Positions 12,801 through 22,426 of a DNA stretch of 64,000 nucleotides are shown here, in pieces. This DNA comes from Wolfiporia cocos. Lineage: Eukaryota > Basidiomycota > Agaricomycetes > Polyporales > Phaeolaceae. The notes beneath the pieces are model-generated. The model did not search any database. It saw nothing but the letters and a program-made list of their open reading frames with translations, and was not told where the DNA came from. The position numbers and the translations under genes are program-made. The first letter of the stretch is position 1. The number at the start of each line of letters is the position of its first letter. The stretch is taken from the NCBI GenBank assembly GCA_029448655.1, contig JACCLO010000001.1, forward strand, positions 1,054,001 through 1,118,000, in the 5' to 3' direction.

Positions 12801-13514
12801 GCGACCGTGGCCGCCTCCAGGGAGTCGTTCACCGACCACCGTGTATCCAAGACAGCTTGTCTCGCCCCACCGCTCCAGCAACTATCGGGACGCAGCGAAC
12901 CGTAGACTTACCTTCCGGAATGGCGCCCGCTCGGCACAATGCGCCTAAACCGAGTCCAAGCCACAAGAGAGCGCCAGCGTGGACAGCAGTGATCAGTGCA
13001 ACTTGCCACACCGTCGGGTCCAGGGAGTAAGCAAGTGGCGGAGAGCGGAGGCGAGAAGCCGTCAAAAGGGGACATAGGGCAGGAATGTACGAAACAGAAG
13101 ACATACACCTCTAGTAGGCAGTTGCCACCCGCTCCTGACAAGGCCCTTGACGAGCGCGGCAGCGCTGCACGGATGAAACTCGCAGTCCTCGCCGGACATT
13201 ACCTCCAGCTCGTCAGGCCTTCAGATCGAGGAAGCCGCTCGGAGGCGGCGGCGAGGTGACGCCAGAAGTCGTGCGAGCTTGTGCATCCCTCGGATCTGGA
13301 GAACGCGAGCGCTTCCTCCTTGGTGTGCATGCGCAGGCTCGCACGCGCCGCCGACGCAGGCACCGTTGCGCGAGGCATGCACGAGACGTCTGCGTATGCG
13401 GCGGTGGGCAGGACGCGCGTACACGGGGCTGCAATGGGAGGGACACAAGCGCGAAGAATGACAGCAGAGGAAGAGAGGTGCGAGGACGGCGAGCTGGAGA
13501 GCGCGGGAGGCGAG

Positions 13515-13541
13515 AGCGCGCGAGCGCGCGAGCGCGCGAGC
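13515..13541. repeat. (GCGCGCGA)n microsatellite
   Basis: Three and a half copies of an 8-bp GC-rich unit, GCGCGCGA with phase shifts. The paralogous segment near 54950 lacks this run, so it expanded after the duplication. Bases 13836-14830 downstream contain no recognisable gene. Confidence 0.7.
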
Positions 13542-14833
13542 GAAGGCCGCATACTGGTTCGCGATCGGTCGATTATTTACTCGCGGTATTCGGCTAATTC
13601 CGAGGTCACGAATCCGGCGGCAGCTTGACGGTCGCAACGCACATTTGTGGCACACGCTCACGATTGAGAGCACGAGCAGTGCAGAGCAGGCGGACGGAGC
13701 AGGCTGGGTAATACGCACATGGTAGAGAATACAATGTCTGTAGACGCCCGCACAAGGATACCGGATCGTGCTGTCCGTTCCTGCACCTGCGTCCCAGCTA
13801 TGCCAATGTACCACGAGAGAAGGCCGCACTAGATCAGCTGAGCGAACGGAGCTGTGGCATGGGTAGCGCTACAGATCCGCCACACCGGCAGCTGCAGGTA
13901 ACATTACGTGCCTGCTTTTTGGACACGTGCACCCGGGAATGGCTTCAACTATCATTGACCAGATAATACACCAGTATTACTGCACCTTAACATCCATGCC
14001 CAAGCAATATTGCTTGAGCCGGGCCACACTATATGCTAGCTCGTGAAGCAGGGCGCTGGCAAGCATCAGCTCATACGCCGCTGGATTGGAGAGGGGCAGT
14101 GCAGTGCATACCGGGCCTCATTGCATGCGTCATTCTGGAGTCATACGAGAGCGTCAGGCAGCAGCAGCACGCTATGCCTGCGGACTAGGTCTCATGTTTA
14201 AGTGGTTTTTTAAATCTCGGTCGCGTACACCAGCGGCTGCCTGTGTGACGCTGCGGGCTATGATTACAGACGAGTGAGATGAGTCAGACCGGCTCCGCGC
14301 CAGTGCAAAGACGAACACAACTGAGGACGAAGGAGATGCCCTGTTCCCTTCCTGGCATAATTCCCGTCGTGCGTGTGCCACCCAGGCGGTCAAAGAAGCG
14401 ACAAACCGTGGTACTCACGCAGGACGTCACACCAACTCCTTCAGCTCCTTCACAGTGCACTTCAGGTCGGATAGCCAGAGGTGGAAATCTCGTCTAGCTT
14501 GTCTTTACATGAATTGGCAACCCGGATATCCTCCACAACGCCGTCGTCCAAGGGAGGTATGATGACAACGAGACAAAGAGAATTTGCGCCGCATTTGTGT
14601 AGCCAGTCCATATCGCGGTGACGGGAGGGAATGCCATATACGTTAAAGTGATGGTAGAGCTGAACATCGGAAGGTGATAGTCAGACAGTATGCGGAGAGC
14701 GAATCCATCATTACGAACCTTTGGAGTGGAGTAGCGTGAACGTTGAACGGTCATGCCTTATTACAAAACTTGAAGGCTGAGACGGCATACAGATGAGCAA
14801 TTCTCCACATTGATGTGAATGAAACTGTGATGC

Positions 14834-15986
14834 CTACTTCATGATCCCGCGAGAATAGAGGCTGGGGAACCAAATCGGTGTGAGATTGGCCCAATCAGCC
14901 TTCAACTGCGTCTTGGAAGGTTCATCCGTGCCGATGAACAACAGCCCCACCGACTTCAGCGAAGCGTACTTTTCCGGTGCGAGGGGGTGGTCCGGAGGGC
15001 ATACCGCTCCACGTAATGCGAGCAGCACGTGCGACAGAGTTGATGGGCTCGCTGCTGAGGGATCTTGCACTTCGATTGTTATTCGCTCAAGTACCGTATG
15101 GCATGTGGATGAGATCATCCGCCGGATCATACCATATGTCTCCACTCTCTCCAGCAAAGCTGAAGGTATGTCTCCGCCAATGCGTATACTCAATTCCCGC
15201 AGGCCAACATTCCGGGACAGGTCTACATCTGGTACTGTGCAAGAAGCATGCAATGAGCGCATCAACTGTCAAGTAACAAATGTGCGTACCGCGAAGAGGT
15301 TGTATGCTGTGTGGATCCGCGCCCGAGAGCAAATCGAGTGGGTCTATCAGAAATTTACGTAAAGCTTTCCCTGCACGATGCAGTAGCTGATTCTGATCCG
15401 AGCAGCTGACGGCGTTCAAGAGGAACAGTACAGTCTTAGAGCCGCTGGACGTCTCTAGTTCGGCATATGCGTATAGCGGGCGAAGTTCACCTAGCAAGTT
15501 CAAATCTTCAAAAACCAGCTTTTTGAGAGCTGGCGACGGAGCCCATCGTCTGCTGGCCGGAGGCACCCGTTTGTGCAACAACCGCAAGTGCCTGATTGAG
15601 AGCTCCTCCAGGCGATCGAATGCGCAGACAAGACGCAAGAGCACCGCGATCGAAGGGAGGGTGATGTGATTGGTGAGTATCAAGCTCGTGATCGAATGGA
15701 AGGAGGAGAGGTGCAGGAACACGCTCTGTTGCATCGCCCCCGGGGTCCATCCTCCATTATGGATTACGAGCGATGACAGGCGTGGGAGCTGTTCGCCTGC
15801 GAACATTGCTGCGAACGTGCCCACATGGGCGAGGTTGGGCTGATTTGCTGCTCCGCTGCACCGCTTGCCCTCCTCTGCTGCACTGCCCTGGAGGTGAACT
15901 CGAGTGTCGATGCGTCTTTGTTTGGGAATTGTCTTGATATGACGCGCATACAGGCGCACGCGTCCAATGCTATCAAGACGTAGAGT
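14834..15986 (-). pseudogene. F-box/LRR-type protein, C-terminal part (split gene)
   Basis: This is the distal part of an F-box protein of the leucine-rich type common in polypores; such proteins act as substrate adaptors of SCF ubiquitin ligases. Exon A (about 15986-15290) contains NLAHVGTFAAMFAGEQLPRL, then hydrophobic repeats such as LSSLVIHNGGW and ITSLILTNHITLPSIAVLLR, then LEELSIRHLRLL. A canonical intron at 15235-15289 (minus-strand GTACGC to GCACAG) joins it to exon B, which contains VGLRELSIRIGG and ends at 14834. The N-terminal F-box lies at 33590-33862, and the gene is split by the nested insertion between them. Without that insertion the two parts lie in order on one strand. The exact join is not resolved because no clean target duplication was found. 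Confidence 0.65.
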
Positions 15987-16184
15987 TTCAGTCAATTATC
16001 TTAATCTGCCAACTGCCCTTCGCTTAAGAAATCGCAGTTGCGAGCTAGGTTTGCACGCAGATTAATCTGCTAACTGCGGCGGATTAATCTACTGTGACAA
16101 TAAAATGGCACATCCCGGATTCGAACCAAGGACCTTAGCGCAGATGAGAATAACAGCATCGCAGCGTAATTAGCCAACTGAGCT
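15987..16184 (-). mobile_element. left arm of a fold-back element with tRNA-like sequence
   Basis: This arm is the inverted complement of 33390-33589. The outer ends are TTCAGTCAATTATC and its complement. Starting from the interior, the minus strand reads a tRNA-like head with an A-box-like TAGCTCAGTTGG and an exact B box GGTTCGAATCC, followed by about 110 bp of unique sequence with repeated AGATTAATCTGC. The acceptor stem does not pair well, so it is not called a tRNA gene. The remaining interior (16185-16373) shows nothing recognisable. The element splits the F-box gene. Confidence 0.75.
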
Positions 16185-16378
16185 ACAGTGCAACTGTTGT
16201 CACCCCCATTTTAAGCAATATATAGAGTATTTTGTAAACTTCATTTTCGCAGTTTAACATCTTCCATAACACAAATACAAATGAATCTGCCTCTAAAGAC
16301 CTGTGATTCCAGTGTATTCAGCTTTCCCATGGTGAGTTGCTCCAGGTCAAGCATGGTAAATCAAGCTACCACTATCAT

Positions 16379-16911
16379 TGTTACGATCCGTATGAATCCG
16401 TATATTTTGACGCCTCACTGGAGAGGAGGACTTAGCGTTCAACCGCTGTATTGACCGATTATTCTTAGGGTCCCTGCTCAACCACCGACCCTCGTTTCAT
16501 GTACAACAACCCTACGCCCCTAGTCCCATAGCGTATCAGGTTCTAGGTGATATCTGTTGTATATCTACAGAGCTTCCACGTTTCAGCCATTGTTGCGCTC
16601 AACCGCAGCGTTTCGGCTTAGTTATCGTAGCGTACTAACCTTATGGACTTAGTGGTAGCAGTACCAAGGACACTATGACCCCGATTACAGAGTCGTAGTA
16701 TAAAGACCCTGTTGTAAATACTGGCCGAGTTCCTCAGCTCGACCTTGTTGAATTACAAGGATCCTATACTCGCTCTCAAAGACTTAAGCAATTAAGTCTG
16801 CAGCCAGTATATCAACGCTCGACTCTGCTGAGTCCGACGAGTAGTGCGCTACTCGATACGCTGAGTAACTCGACTTAACATCTCAGCTGAACGGATATTC
16901 GATCCGTAACA
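16379..16911 (+). repeat. 5' LTR of element A
   Basis: TGTTACGATCC to GATCCGTAACA, 533 bp. A TATA box (TATAAA) lies at 16699-16704, and the self-priming donor AGCTCGACCTT at 16736-16746. The transcription start is inferred to fall at or near 16736. Confidence 0.95.
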
Positions 16912-16912
16912 G

Positions 16913-16923
16913 AAGGTCGAGCT
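16913..16923 (+). promoter_or_regulatory. self-priming primer-binding site of A
   Basis: AAGGTCGAGCT starts one base after the LTR end and is the exact complement of AGCTCGACCTT at 16736-16746 in the LTR. The pairing stops at both ends after 11 nt. I see no 3' end of a usual tRNA primer here (no TGG start). This matches the Tf1 mechanism, in which the 5' end of the transcript itself primes reverse transcription. Confidence 0.8.
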
Positions 16924-16956
16924 CTTAACAGACTCACTTACCAAGAGTGCAAGTCC

Positions 16957-17022
16957 ATGCAACGCTTTGACCTGGATCTCCCGAACCGGTTGATCCATCT
17001 GCTCCCCGAAGAATACAGACGC
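16957..17022 (+). pseudogene. gag of element A, 5' fragment
   Basis: The start ATG at 16957 opens MQRFDLDLPNRLIHLLPEEY, which aligns with the Gag start of element B at 17781 ([10 protein letters not shown] in the same place). The frame breaks at 17022, where element B is inserted, and resumes exactly at 26014 once the GACGC duplication is counted once. The gene is otherwise intact. Confidence 0.9.
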
Positions 17023-17734
17023 TGTTACAGTTATTTTGATTTTTCAAACGCTGACGGAACTCACCATTGGGTAAATACGATACAGGGACTTGTTGCACAA
17101 CCAACCCCCCTGGCTACTCGTGACTCGTACTGGGCGCATCCCCAGTTGTATTAGCTTAAAGGGCGCGTTTCATCCTTGGCAGATCCAACTCTGCCCTCGT
17201 TTCATGTTCATCGTTTATTAGTTGACAGATGGCGTTCAACCGCCATCATCATTCCTATCTATCGTCTCAGATATATCACTACATACTTATCAAACGTTTG
17301 GAACTATAGCGTAGATAGTAGCGGTGACATCAGGGATGGACTTGACCCCTAAAACCTAACGTAGTATATAAACTCATGTACTTATTGTCGAGGCTCCTCA
17401 GCTCGACCTTGTTGTATAAACAAGAAGTCTTATACTCGTTCTCAAACGTAGGAAACTACGCTCAGTATTTCTCGCTCGAGCAACTGAACGACTAAGTCCT
17501 CGAAGTGCACACTGACTTCTAGGACTTAGGCGAGTCTTATATTCTACTAGACTCGCATCTGAACAGATTATATCCTCTAACGTGTATTGGATATTAACCG
17601 ATCTCCTAAGAACTTCACTTAGGACCCGAAGGCATCTAACGAGTATTTGCCTTGCATACGGCTACACGCCTACGTGCAGAAGAACGATCTATATTCGCGA
17701 CTCGAATATACGAACGGGTATTCGACCCGTAACA
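17023..17734 (+). repeat. 5' LTR of element B
   Basis: TGTTACAG to CGACCCGTAACA, 712 bp. TATATAAA lies at 17365-17372 and the primer donor AGCTCGACCTT at 17400-17410, about 35 nt downstream of the TATA start. Confidence 0.95.
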
Positions 17735-17735
17735 G

Positions 17736-17746
17736 AAGGTCGAGCT
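17736..17746 (+). promoter_or_regulatory. self-priming primer-binding site of B
   Basis: AAGGTCGAGCT, one base after the 5' LTR, is exactly complementary over 11 nt to 17400-17410. Position and length are the same as in element A. Confidence 0.8.
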
Positions 17747-17780
17747 TATCACACCCTCACCTATCACGGTGCAAGGGCCC

Positions 17781-19631
17781 ATGATATTTGGACCAGAATT
17801 CCCAGCACGACTGATTGAACTCTTGCCCGAGGACATTCAGGGAGTCTACAGACTCAACCGATACGAGTGGACTGACACCATTGGAGCCTTCCGTAACCGC
17901 GGAGGAATTGTTGTCATTCCAAGAGAAGATAGGGCATCGAAGTGGGTAGAAGTATACCCCTCCGCAAGAACGACCGCTTGGGAAATAACGCGTGAAGCAT
18001 TCGAACGATTCGGAGAAATCCCTCCGATGTCAACCGCGACGTTGACCGAAAACGAAACCGAAACCATCAACAGAACCTTCGATGCCGATGGAAATACGAA
18101 TCAGCCTTCGGGCGCCACAGGAATGGCAGGAATTGAGCGCATCGGAGATGATGGGAGAAATCCTGGAAACTTTACAGGAACAGATAACAGCCAGACCGGA
18201 GGACAGGACCCTCCAGGATTTATATCTGCTTTTGCGCAGAGTGGGATTGGGCCTATGGCTGGAGGAACAGATCTCTTTGGAAACCCCCCACAGAACGCAC
18301 CCGGAATGGGTAGCGGAGGAAATCCGTCTTGGACTAGCCCAAGCGGAGGAATGGGAACAACAAACCCAGGAACGTGGCCTTCAGGCCTATTTGGACGAAC
18401 CTCCGCAGGTACAAGCGGAGGAGGATTGGGAGGAAACTTCGGACTCGGAGGAGGAAATGCCCCCCCTCCTGGAGGACTCGGAGGAGGAACCCCCGCGAAC
18501 CCCGGAGGAGGAAACCCTGGAGGAGGGAACCCAGGGAACCCCGGAGGAAATCCAGGAAACCCGGGTGGAGGATACCCGGGAGGAGGAGGACCCCCAGGAG
18601 GCCCTCCACCACCGAATGCGCCGCAACCTCAACCTCCGGCGCCGAACCCGTACTATCGACCCCCGATGATAAAGATCAACCCCCCAGACGTATTCGACGG
18701 GGAACGATCCGACATGCAGAACTTCATAAACCAGTGCAATTCCTGGTTTACGATGTACGAAACGTCGTTCCAAAATGACGTTCAGAGAGTGATCTTTATC
18801 CTCTCCTATATTTCAAACAAGGGGAAGACGGGCCAATGGAAACAGAACTATCACCGGGTATATACGAACCCCCTGACAAAACGATTCTTCCCGCCTAGTC
18901 TCGCACAATTCGATGCAGACTTTCAGAAGGCCTTCGGAGCCATCGAAGAGGTACAGAAGGCGCGGAAGAAAATCCTGGAAGTAGCCCAGGACAGAAAGGA
19001 CATCGATGATTATATCACCGAATTCAACAACTTGGCCGGAAAGGCCCAGTACGATCGATACAGCGCGGACGGAAACGCGTTGCTCATAACCCTCTTCGAG
19101 AAAGGGTTACCCGAACACACGACTCGATACATCATCGGTGTACGGCCGCTGCCGGCGACCATTGACGAATGGCAGTCCGCTGCCTCGTACTATGAAAATA
19201 CGTACAAGATATTCTTGAAACGGGATAAGCCGTTTATCAAGAAGAAGGCTTGGCAAGCCTCGAACCAGAATAACGGACGCACTAGTGCTCCACAGACAAC
19301 CGCACCGAAAGATCCGAACGCAATGGATGTAGATCGAATGACCACCCAGGAAAGGGACGATCACATCAAGAAGGGAAAATGCTTCACCTGTCATCAGCCA
19401 GGACATATGTCGCGAGACTGCCCGAAGAGGCCGAAGAAGCCAGCCCGCCCTAGGCGGACTACTCGCAAGACCGAAGAAGAAGAAACCGAGCAAGAAGCTC
19501 GCATTGAAGAAGTCTCCGAGGAAGAGACTGAATACATCACCGCTAACAGAGCAGTCACAGCAATTAGGGCTCTGAAAGCCAAGAACCCCGAGCTCCTAGC
19601 ACAGCTCGTAGAAGAACAGGATTTTGCCTAG
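17781..19631 (+). CDS. gag: Gag polyprotein of element B
   Basis: This is the structural capsid/nucleocapsid protein of the retroelement particle, 616 residues from the ATG at 17781 (the 12 bases before it are open but lack an ATG). The N-terminal 90 residues align with Gag of A. A Gly/Pro/Asn-rich segment (18412-18660) with GGGNPGG-type repeats precedes the capsid-like core (about 18660-19230: [21 protein letters not shown]). A CCHC knuckle [14 protein letters not shown] lies at 19380-19421, followed by a basic then acidic tail. The stop TAG at 19629-19631 lies in the recoding signal that leads to Pol. Shadow ORFs in other frames across the Gly/Pro region are not real genes. Confidence 0.95.
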   Translation: MIFGPEFPARLIELLPEDIQGVYRLNRYEWTDTIGAFRNRGGIVVIPREDRASKWVEVYPSARTTAWEITREAFERFGEIPPMSTATLTENETETINRTFDADGNTNQPSGATGMAGIERIGDDGRNPGNFTGTDNSQTGGQDPPGFISAFAQSGIGPMAGGTDLFGNPPQNAPGMGSGGNPSWTSPSGGMGTTNPGTWPSGLFGRTSAGTSGGGLGGNFGLGGGNAPPPGGLGGGTPANPGGGNPGGGNPGNPGGNPGNPGGGYPGGGGPPGGPPPPNAPQPQPPAPNPYYRPPMIKINPPDVFDGERSDMQNFINQCNSWFTMYETSFQNDVQRVIFILSYISNKGKTGQWKQNYHRVYTNPLTKRFFPPSLAQFDADFQKAFGAIEEVQKARKKILEVAQDRKDIDDYITEFNNLAGKAQYDRYSADGNALLITLFEKGLPEHTTRYIIGVRPLPATIDEWQSAASYYENTYKIFLKRDKPFIKKKAWQASNQNNGRTSAPQTTAPKDPNAMDVDRMTTQERDDHIKKGKCFTCHQPGHMSRDCPKRPKKPARPRRTTRKTEEEETEQEARIEEVSEEETEYITANRAVTAIRALKAKNPELLAQLVEEQDFA

Positions 19632-19657
19632 GAGGGAAGCCCACGGTCTTACCCTCC
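19619..19657 (+). promoter_or_regulatory. predicted -1 frameshift signal of element B
   Basis: The heptamer GGATTTT (19619-19625) is in the Gag frame as G GAT TTT. After a 5-nt spacer, a 6-bp stem GGAGGG (19631-19636, starting at the G of the TAG stop) pairs with CCCTCC (19652-19657) across a 15-nt loop. Pol lies in the -1 frame and is open from 19568. The same heptamer, as I recall, is used by a plant dianthovirus for -1 shifting. A and C have the same layout. Confidence 0.75.
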
Positions 19658-21925
19658 GAGAAAGCAGCACATGTAATTACCTCGTTCGAGAAGAATCGAT
19701 CCCTCTTCATCCCGGTAATCATGACGCTGGCAAAACCCGTGAAGTGCAATGCACTAATCGACTCAGGAGCAATGTCGAACCTGATCCACAGCAGAATGGT
19801 AGAAAAATACAAGGTGCCCACGCAACCCTTGAAGAACCCGATCATCGTCAAAAACGTTGACGGAACAGAAAACAAAGATGGGCGAATAGATCGAGAAGCT
19901 ACCATACTACTACGATATCCAAAGACCCAGAAAACGCGAAAGGTCCGATTCCTCGTAGGATCGATCGGAACAGAAAATATGATTCTAGGGTATGGATGGC
20001 TAAAAGACGAAAACCCCACAATCGACTGGAAGGACCAAACAGTCGATGTACGATCGATACTAGGGGCAGAAGAAAAGAAACAGGAAGCCACAATCCGAAT
20101 GGATACGGTGGAGATGGTAGTTGCCCCAGAAGGAAAAATTCCAACAAGGGGGACCCAAGAAGCTGCGGGATATGACCTTTACGCCGCAGAAGAAACCGAG
20201 ATCCCCGCCGGAGGATGGAAACTCGTCTCCACAGGAGTGAAAATGAAGATCCCGAAGGCATCGTATGGAAGGCTGGCCGGACGATCAGGCAACACCCTCA
20301 GACACGGATTGGTAGTACAAGCCGGAATCATAGACTCGGACTACCGAGGAGACGTCGGGGCCATCATCTTCAACTACTCAGACAAAGCACATAGAATTAT
20401 CCCGGGCATGCGAATAGCCCAGATAATTTTCGAACGGCACCTCACCCCCGACATTATAGAGGTCAAAGACCTAGATGAAACAGAACGAGGAGAGAAAGGG
20501 TTTGGATCCACGGACCAGCCCGAAGAAACAGCACAGCGGCTCTACACTCCCGAGGAGTACGAAGCGATCCGACGCTTCGCAAAAGATAACCCTCGAATCA
20601 TAGGAAAGAAAGGGGAAACGCGAAAGAAGTTCCGGACAAAGATACAAATTATCAACGCTGTCAGGAAAGCGCTAACGAAATCTCAGGAATTTGCACAAAA
20701 AACCCCCGAACCAGAACGAACGATTGAGGAGATGGTCCCAAAACACCTACTGAACTTTGCAAAGGTGTTCAGCAAGGAGTCCGCAACAGCGTTCCCCCCG
20801 TCAAGGCCATGGGACCACGCAATTGAATTAAAACCCGATTTCGTGCCAAGAGACTGCAAAGTCTATGCACTCTCGCCTAAAGAGCAACAGGCGCTAGACA
20901 AATTCCTAAAAGAAAACTTGGCCAAGGGATTCATAGTCCCTTCAAAATCCCCGATGGCGTCACCATTCTTTTTCGTCCCAAAGAAAGACAGCGGCCTACG
21001 ACCCTGTCAAGATTATCGATATCTGAACGAAGGGACGATAAAGAACGTCTATCCCTTACCCCTGATCTCAGAGCTCCTGGAAAAGCTAAAAGGAGCAAAG
21101 ATCTTCACAAAAATGGACCTTAGAGCGGGATACAACAACGTGCGAATCAAGAAGGGAGACGAATGGAAAGCGGCCTTCAAAACAAACCGAGGGTTGTACG
21201 AGCCCACGGTTATGTTTTTCGGATTGTGCAACGCACCCGGAACCTTTCAGGCAATGATGAACGAAATCCTGAAAGAAGAAATCCTCGAAGGATGGGTGCT
21301 TGTTTATATGGACGACATCCTCATTTTCTCAGAAGACGAGAAAATACACAAGGAACGGGAGCGGCGGATCCTTCAGAAATTGATGGATAACCACCTCTTT
21401 GTGAAACCCGAGAAATGCGCTTTTGGTGTCGACAGAGTCGAATTCCTGGGACTAGTTATCACCCCAGGAAATATCCAGATGGACCCAGCGAAACTCAATG
21501 GGATTAAGGAGTGGCCGACTCCCCGAAACCTCAAAGAAGTCAGATCCTTCCTAGGGTTCGCGAACTTCTATCGGAAATTTATCGATCACTACTCTACGCA
21601 CGCCCGACCCTTGGTGGACCTCACAAAAACGGTCACAGGGACGGGTTTCCAATGGACGGAGAAAGAACAGACAGCATTCGAATTCATGAAGAAAGCATTC
21701 ACGACGGCGCCCGCATTAGGAACACCGGACAAGGAGAAACCGTTCATCCTCGAAACGGATGCATCTCAGTTCGCCACGGGAGCAGTACTGAAACAGACAG
21801 ATGAAACAGGGAGCGAACGGCCGGTGGGATATCTCTCACAATCCCTGACACCAACAGAACGGAACTACGAAATCTACGATCGCGAACTACTCGGAATAGT
21901 CAGAGCATTAGAAGAACGAGTTTAA
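19622..21925 (+). pseudogene. pol: Pol of element B, part 1 (protease, dUTPase, RT, start of RNase H)
   Basis: This part is read in the -1 frame from Gag. The aspartic protease signature [14 protein letters not shown] lies near 19751-19792. A trimeric-type dUTPase (about 20155-20520) has all five motifs: [42 protein letters not shown] and [10 protein letters not shown], with the catalytic Ser, Asp and Phe present. The RT core follows, with [19 protein letters not shown] and YMDDIL at 21305. The RNase H start [13 protein letters not shown] is near 21752. The frame hits TAA at 21923-21925 inside the 510-bp insertion, after RALEE. An ATG at 19721 exists, but element A lacks it, so initiation there is unlikely. 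dUTPase probably limits uracil incorporation into the cDNA. Confidence 0.93.
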
Positions 21926-22426
21926 TTACCCATGGCTTCGCCACGAATATCAATTGTCACTTAAGTGAGATAACTAATAGAATAAGGGAAAAAACACTGG
22001 ATGGAGACATTATGAGTCCACCCAACCTCCAGGGTGTGTGATCACCCTGTCCTGTCCTTTGTTCTCTGCCCGCTCAGCCACTTCCTCCACCTCGCTGATG
22101 CTCGGTGTCGTCGTCGCTTCGCTTGTAACATTGTGTGGTGCCTCAAAAAACTCCCTGAATTCTCTTAATTAATCGCGTGTATCTACAGTACAGGCCATCT
22201 ACGTTACAACAGCTACAAAATCCCCGTGGCACAGCGCAGGGAGGACGCGCGAAACGGTTTTCGCCGAAGGAATTTGAACGCGCGCCTTGCAGGCGCCGGG
22301 CGTGGGAATCCACTGGCCAACTCTCCGGGTCGGTGGCGCGAGCCCTATGGGACGACGGACAGCACGTGGCGCACGTGGAAAAGCACATGGCGGTTCCCAC
22401 GCAACGGTCGTCCCTTTATTATATGA
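21917..22426. mobile_element. 510-bp insertion in RNase H of B, possible tRNA-derived SINE
   Basis: Alignment with the same gene in A shows that 510 bases interrupt the codons for RALEE and WRHL. The insert carries an in-frame TAA, so it inactivates pol even though its length is a multiple of three. It lacks splice signals at its ends. On the minus strand, A-box-like TTGGCCAGTGG and B-box-like GTTCAAATTCC lie about 30 nt apart, which suggests a tRNA-derived head, but no target duplication and no A-tail were found. The SINE reading is tentative; the insertion itself is clear. Confidence 0.6.

Larger units (their letters stand above)
5640..13835. repeat. segmental duplication, copy 1
   Basis: This block matches about 48960-55645 in the same order and orientation. 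Matching anchors include the DUF6533 gene (5770-7330 against 49048-50631), the GCAGGCAGTCGCTCGCAA segment (11108 against 52212), and CTGTCCGTTCCTGC near 13768 against CCGTCCGTTCCTGC near 55607. Divergence is high and there are many indels; about 8580-10650 has no clear partner in copy 2. The parts outside the DUF6533 gene (7380-8570 and 10660-13800) carry many short ORFs but no gene I can name. Confidence 0.8.

Noticed and set aside
13199..13829. Membrane acyltransferase (wax-synthase-like) gene
   Set aside because: A short DFWRHL-like motif was noticed, but exon order and the rest of the domain do not fit, so no function is given.
16085..16200. Genuine tRNA gene
   Set aside because: The B box is perfect, but the acceptor stem and anticodon arm do not fold properly, and the sequence is part of inverted arms of a mobile element.
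21917..22426. Insertion in B as a spliceosomal intron
   Set aside because: There is no GT donor at the left join and no AG acceptor at the right join, and element A has continuous codons there.
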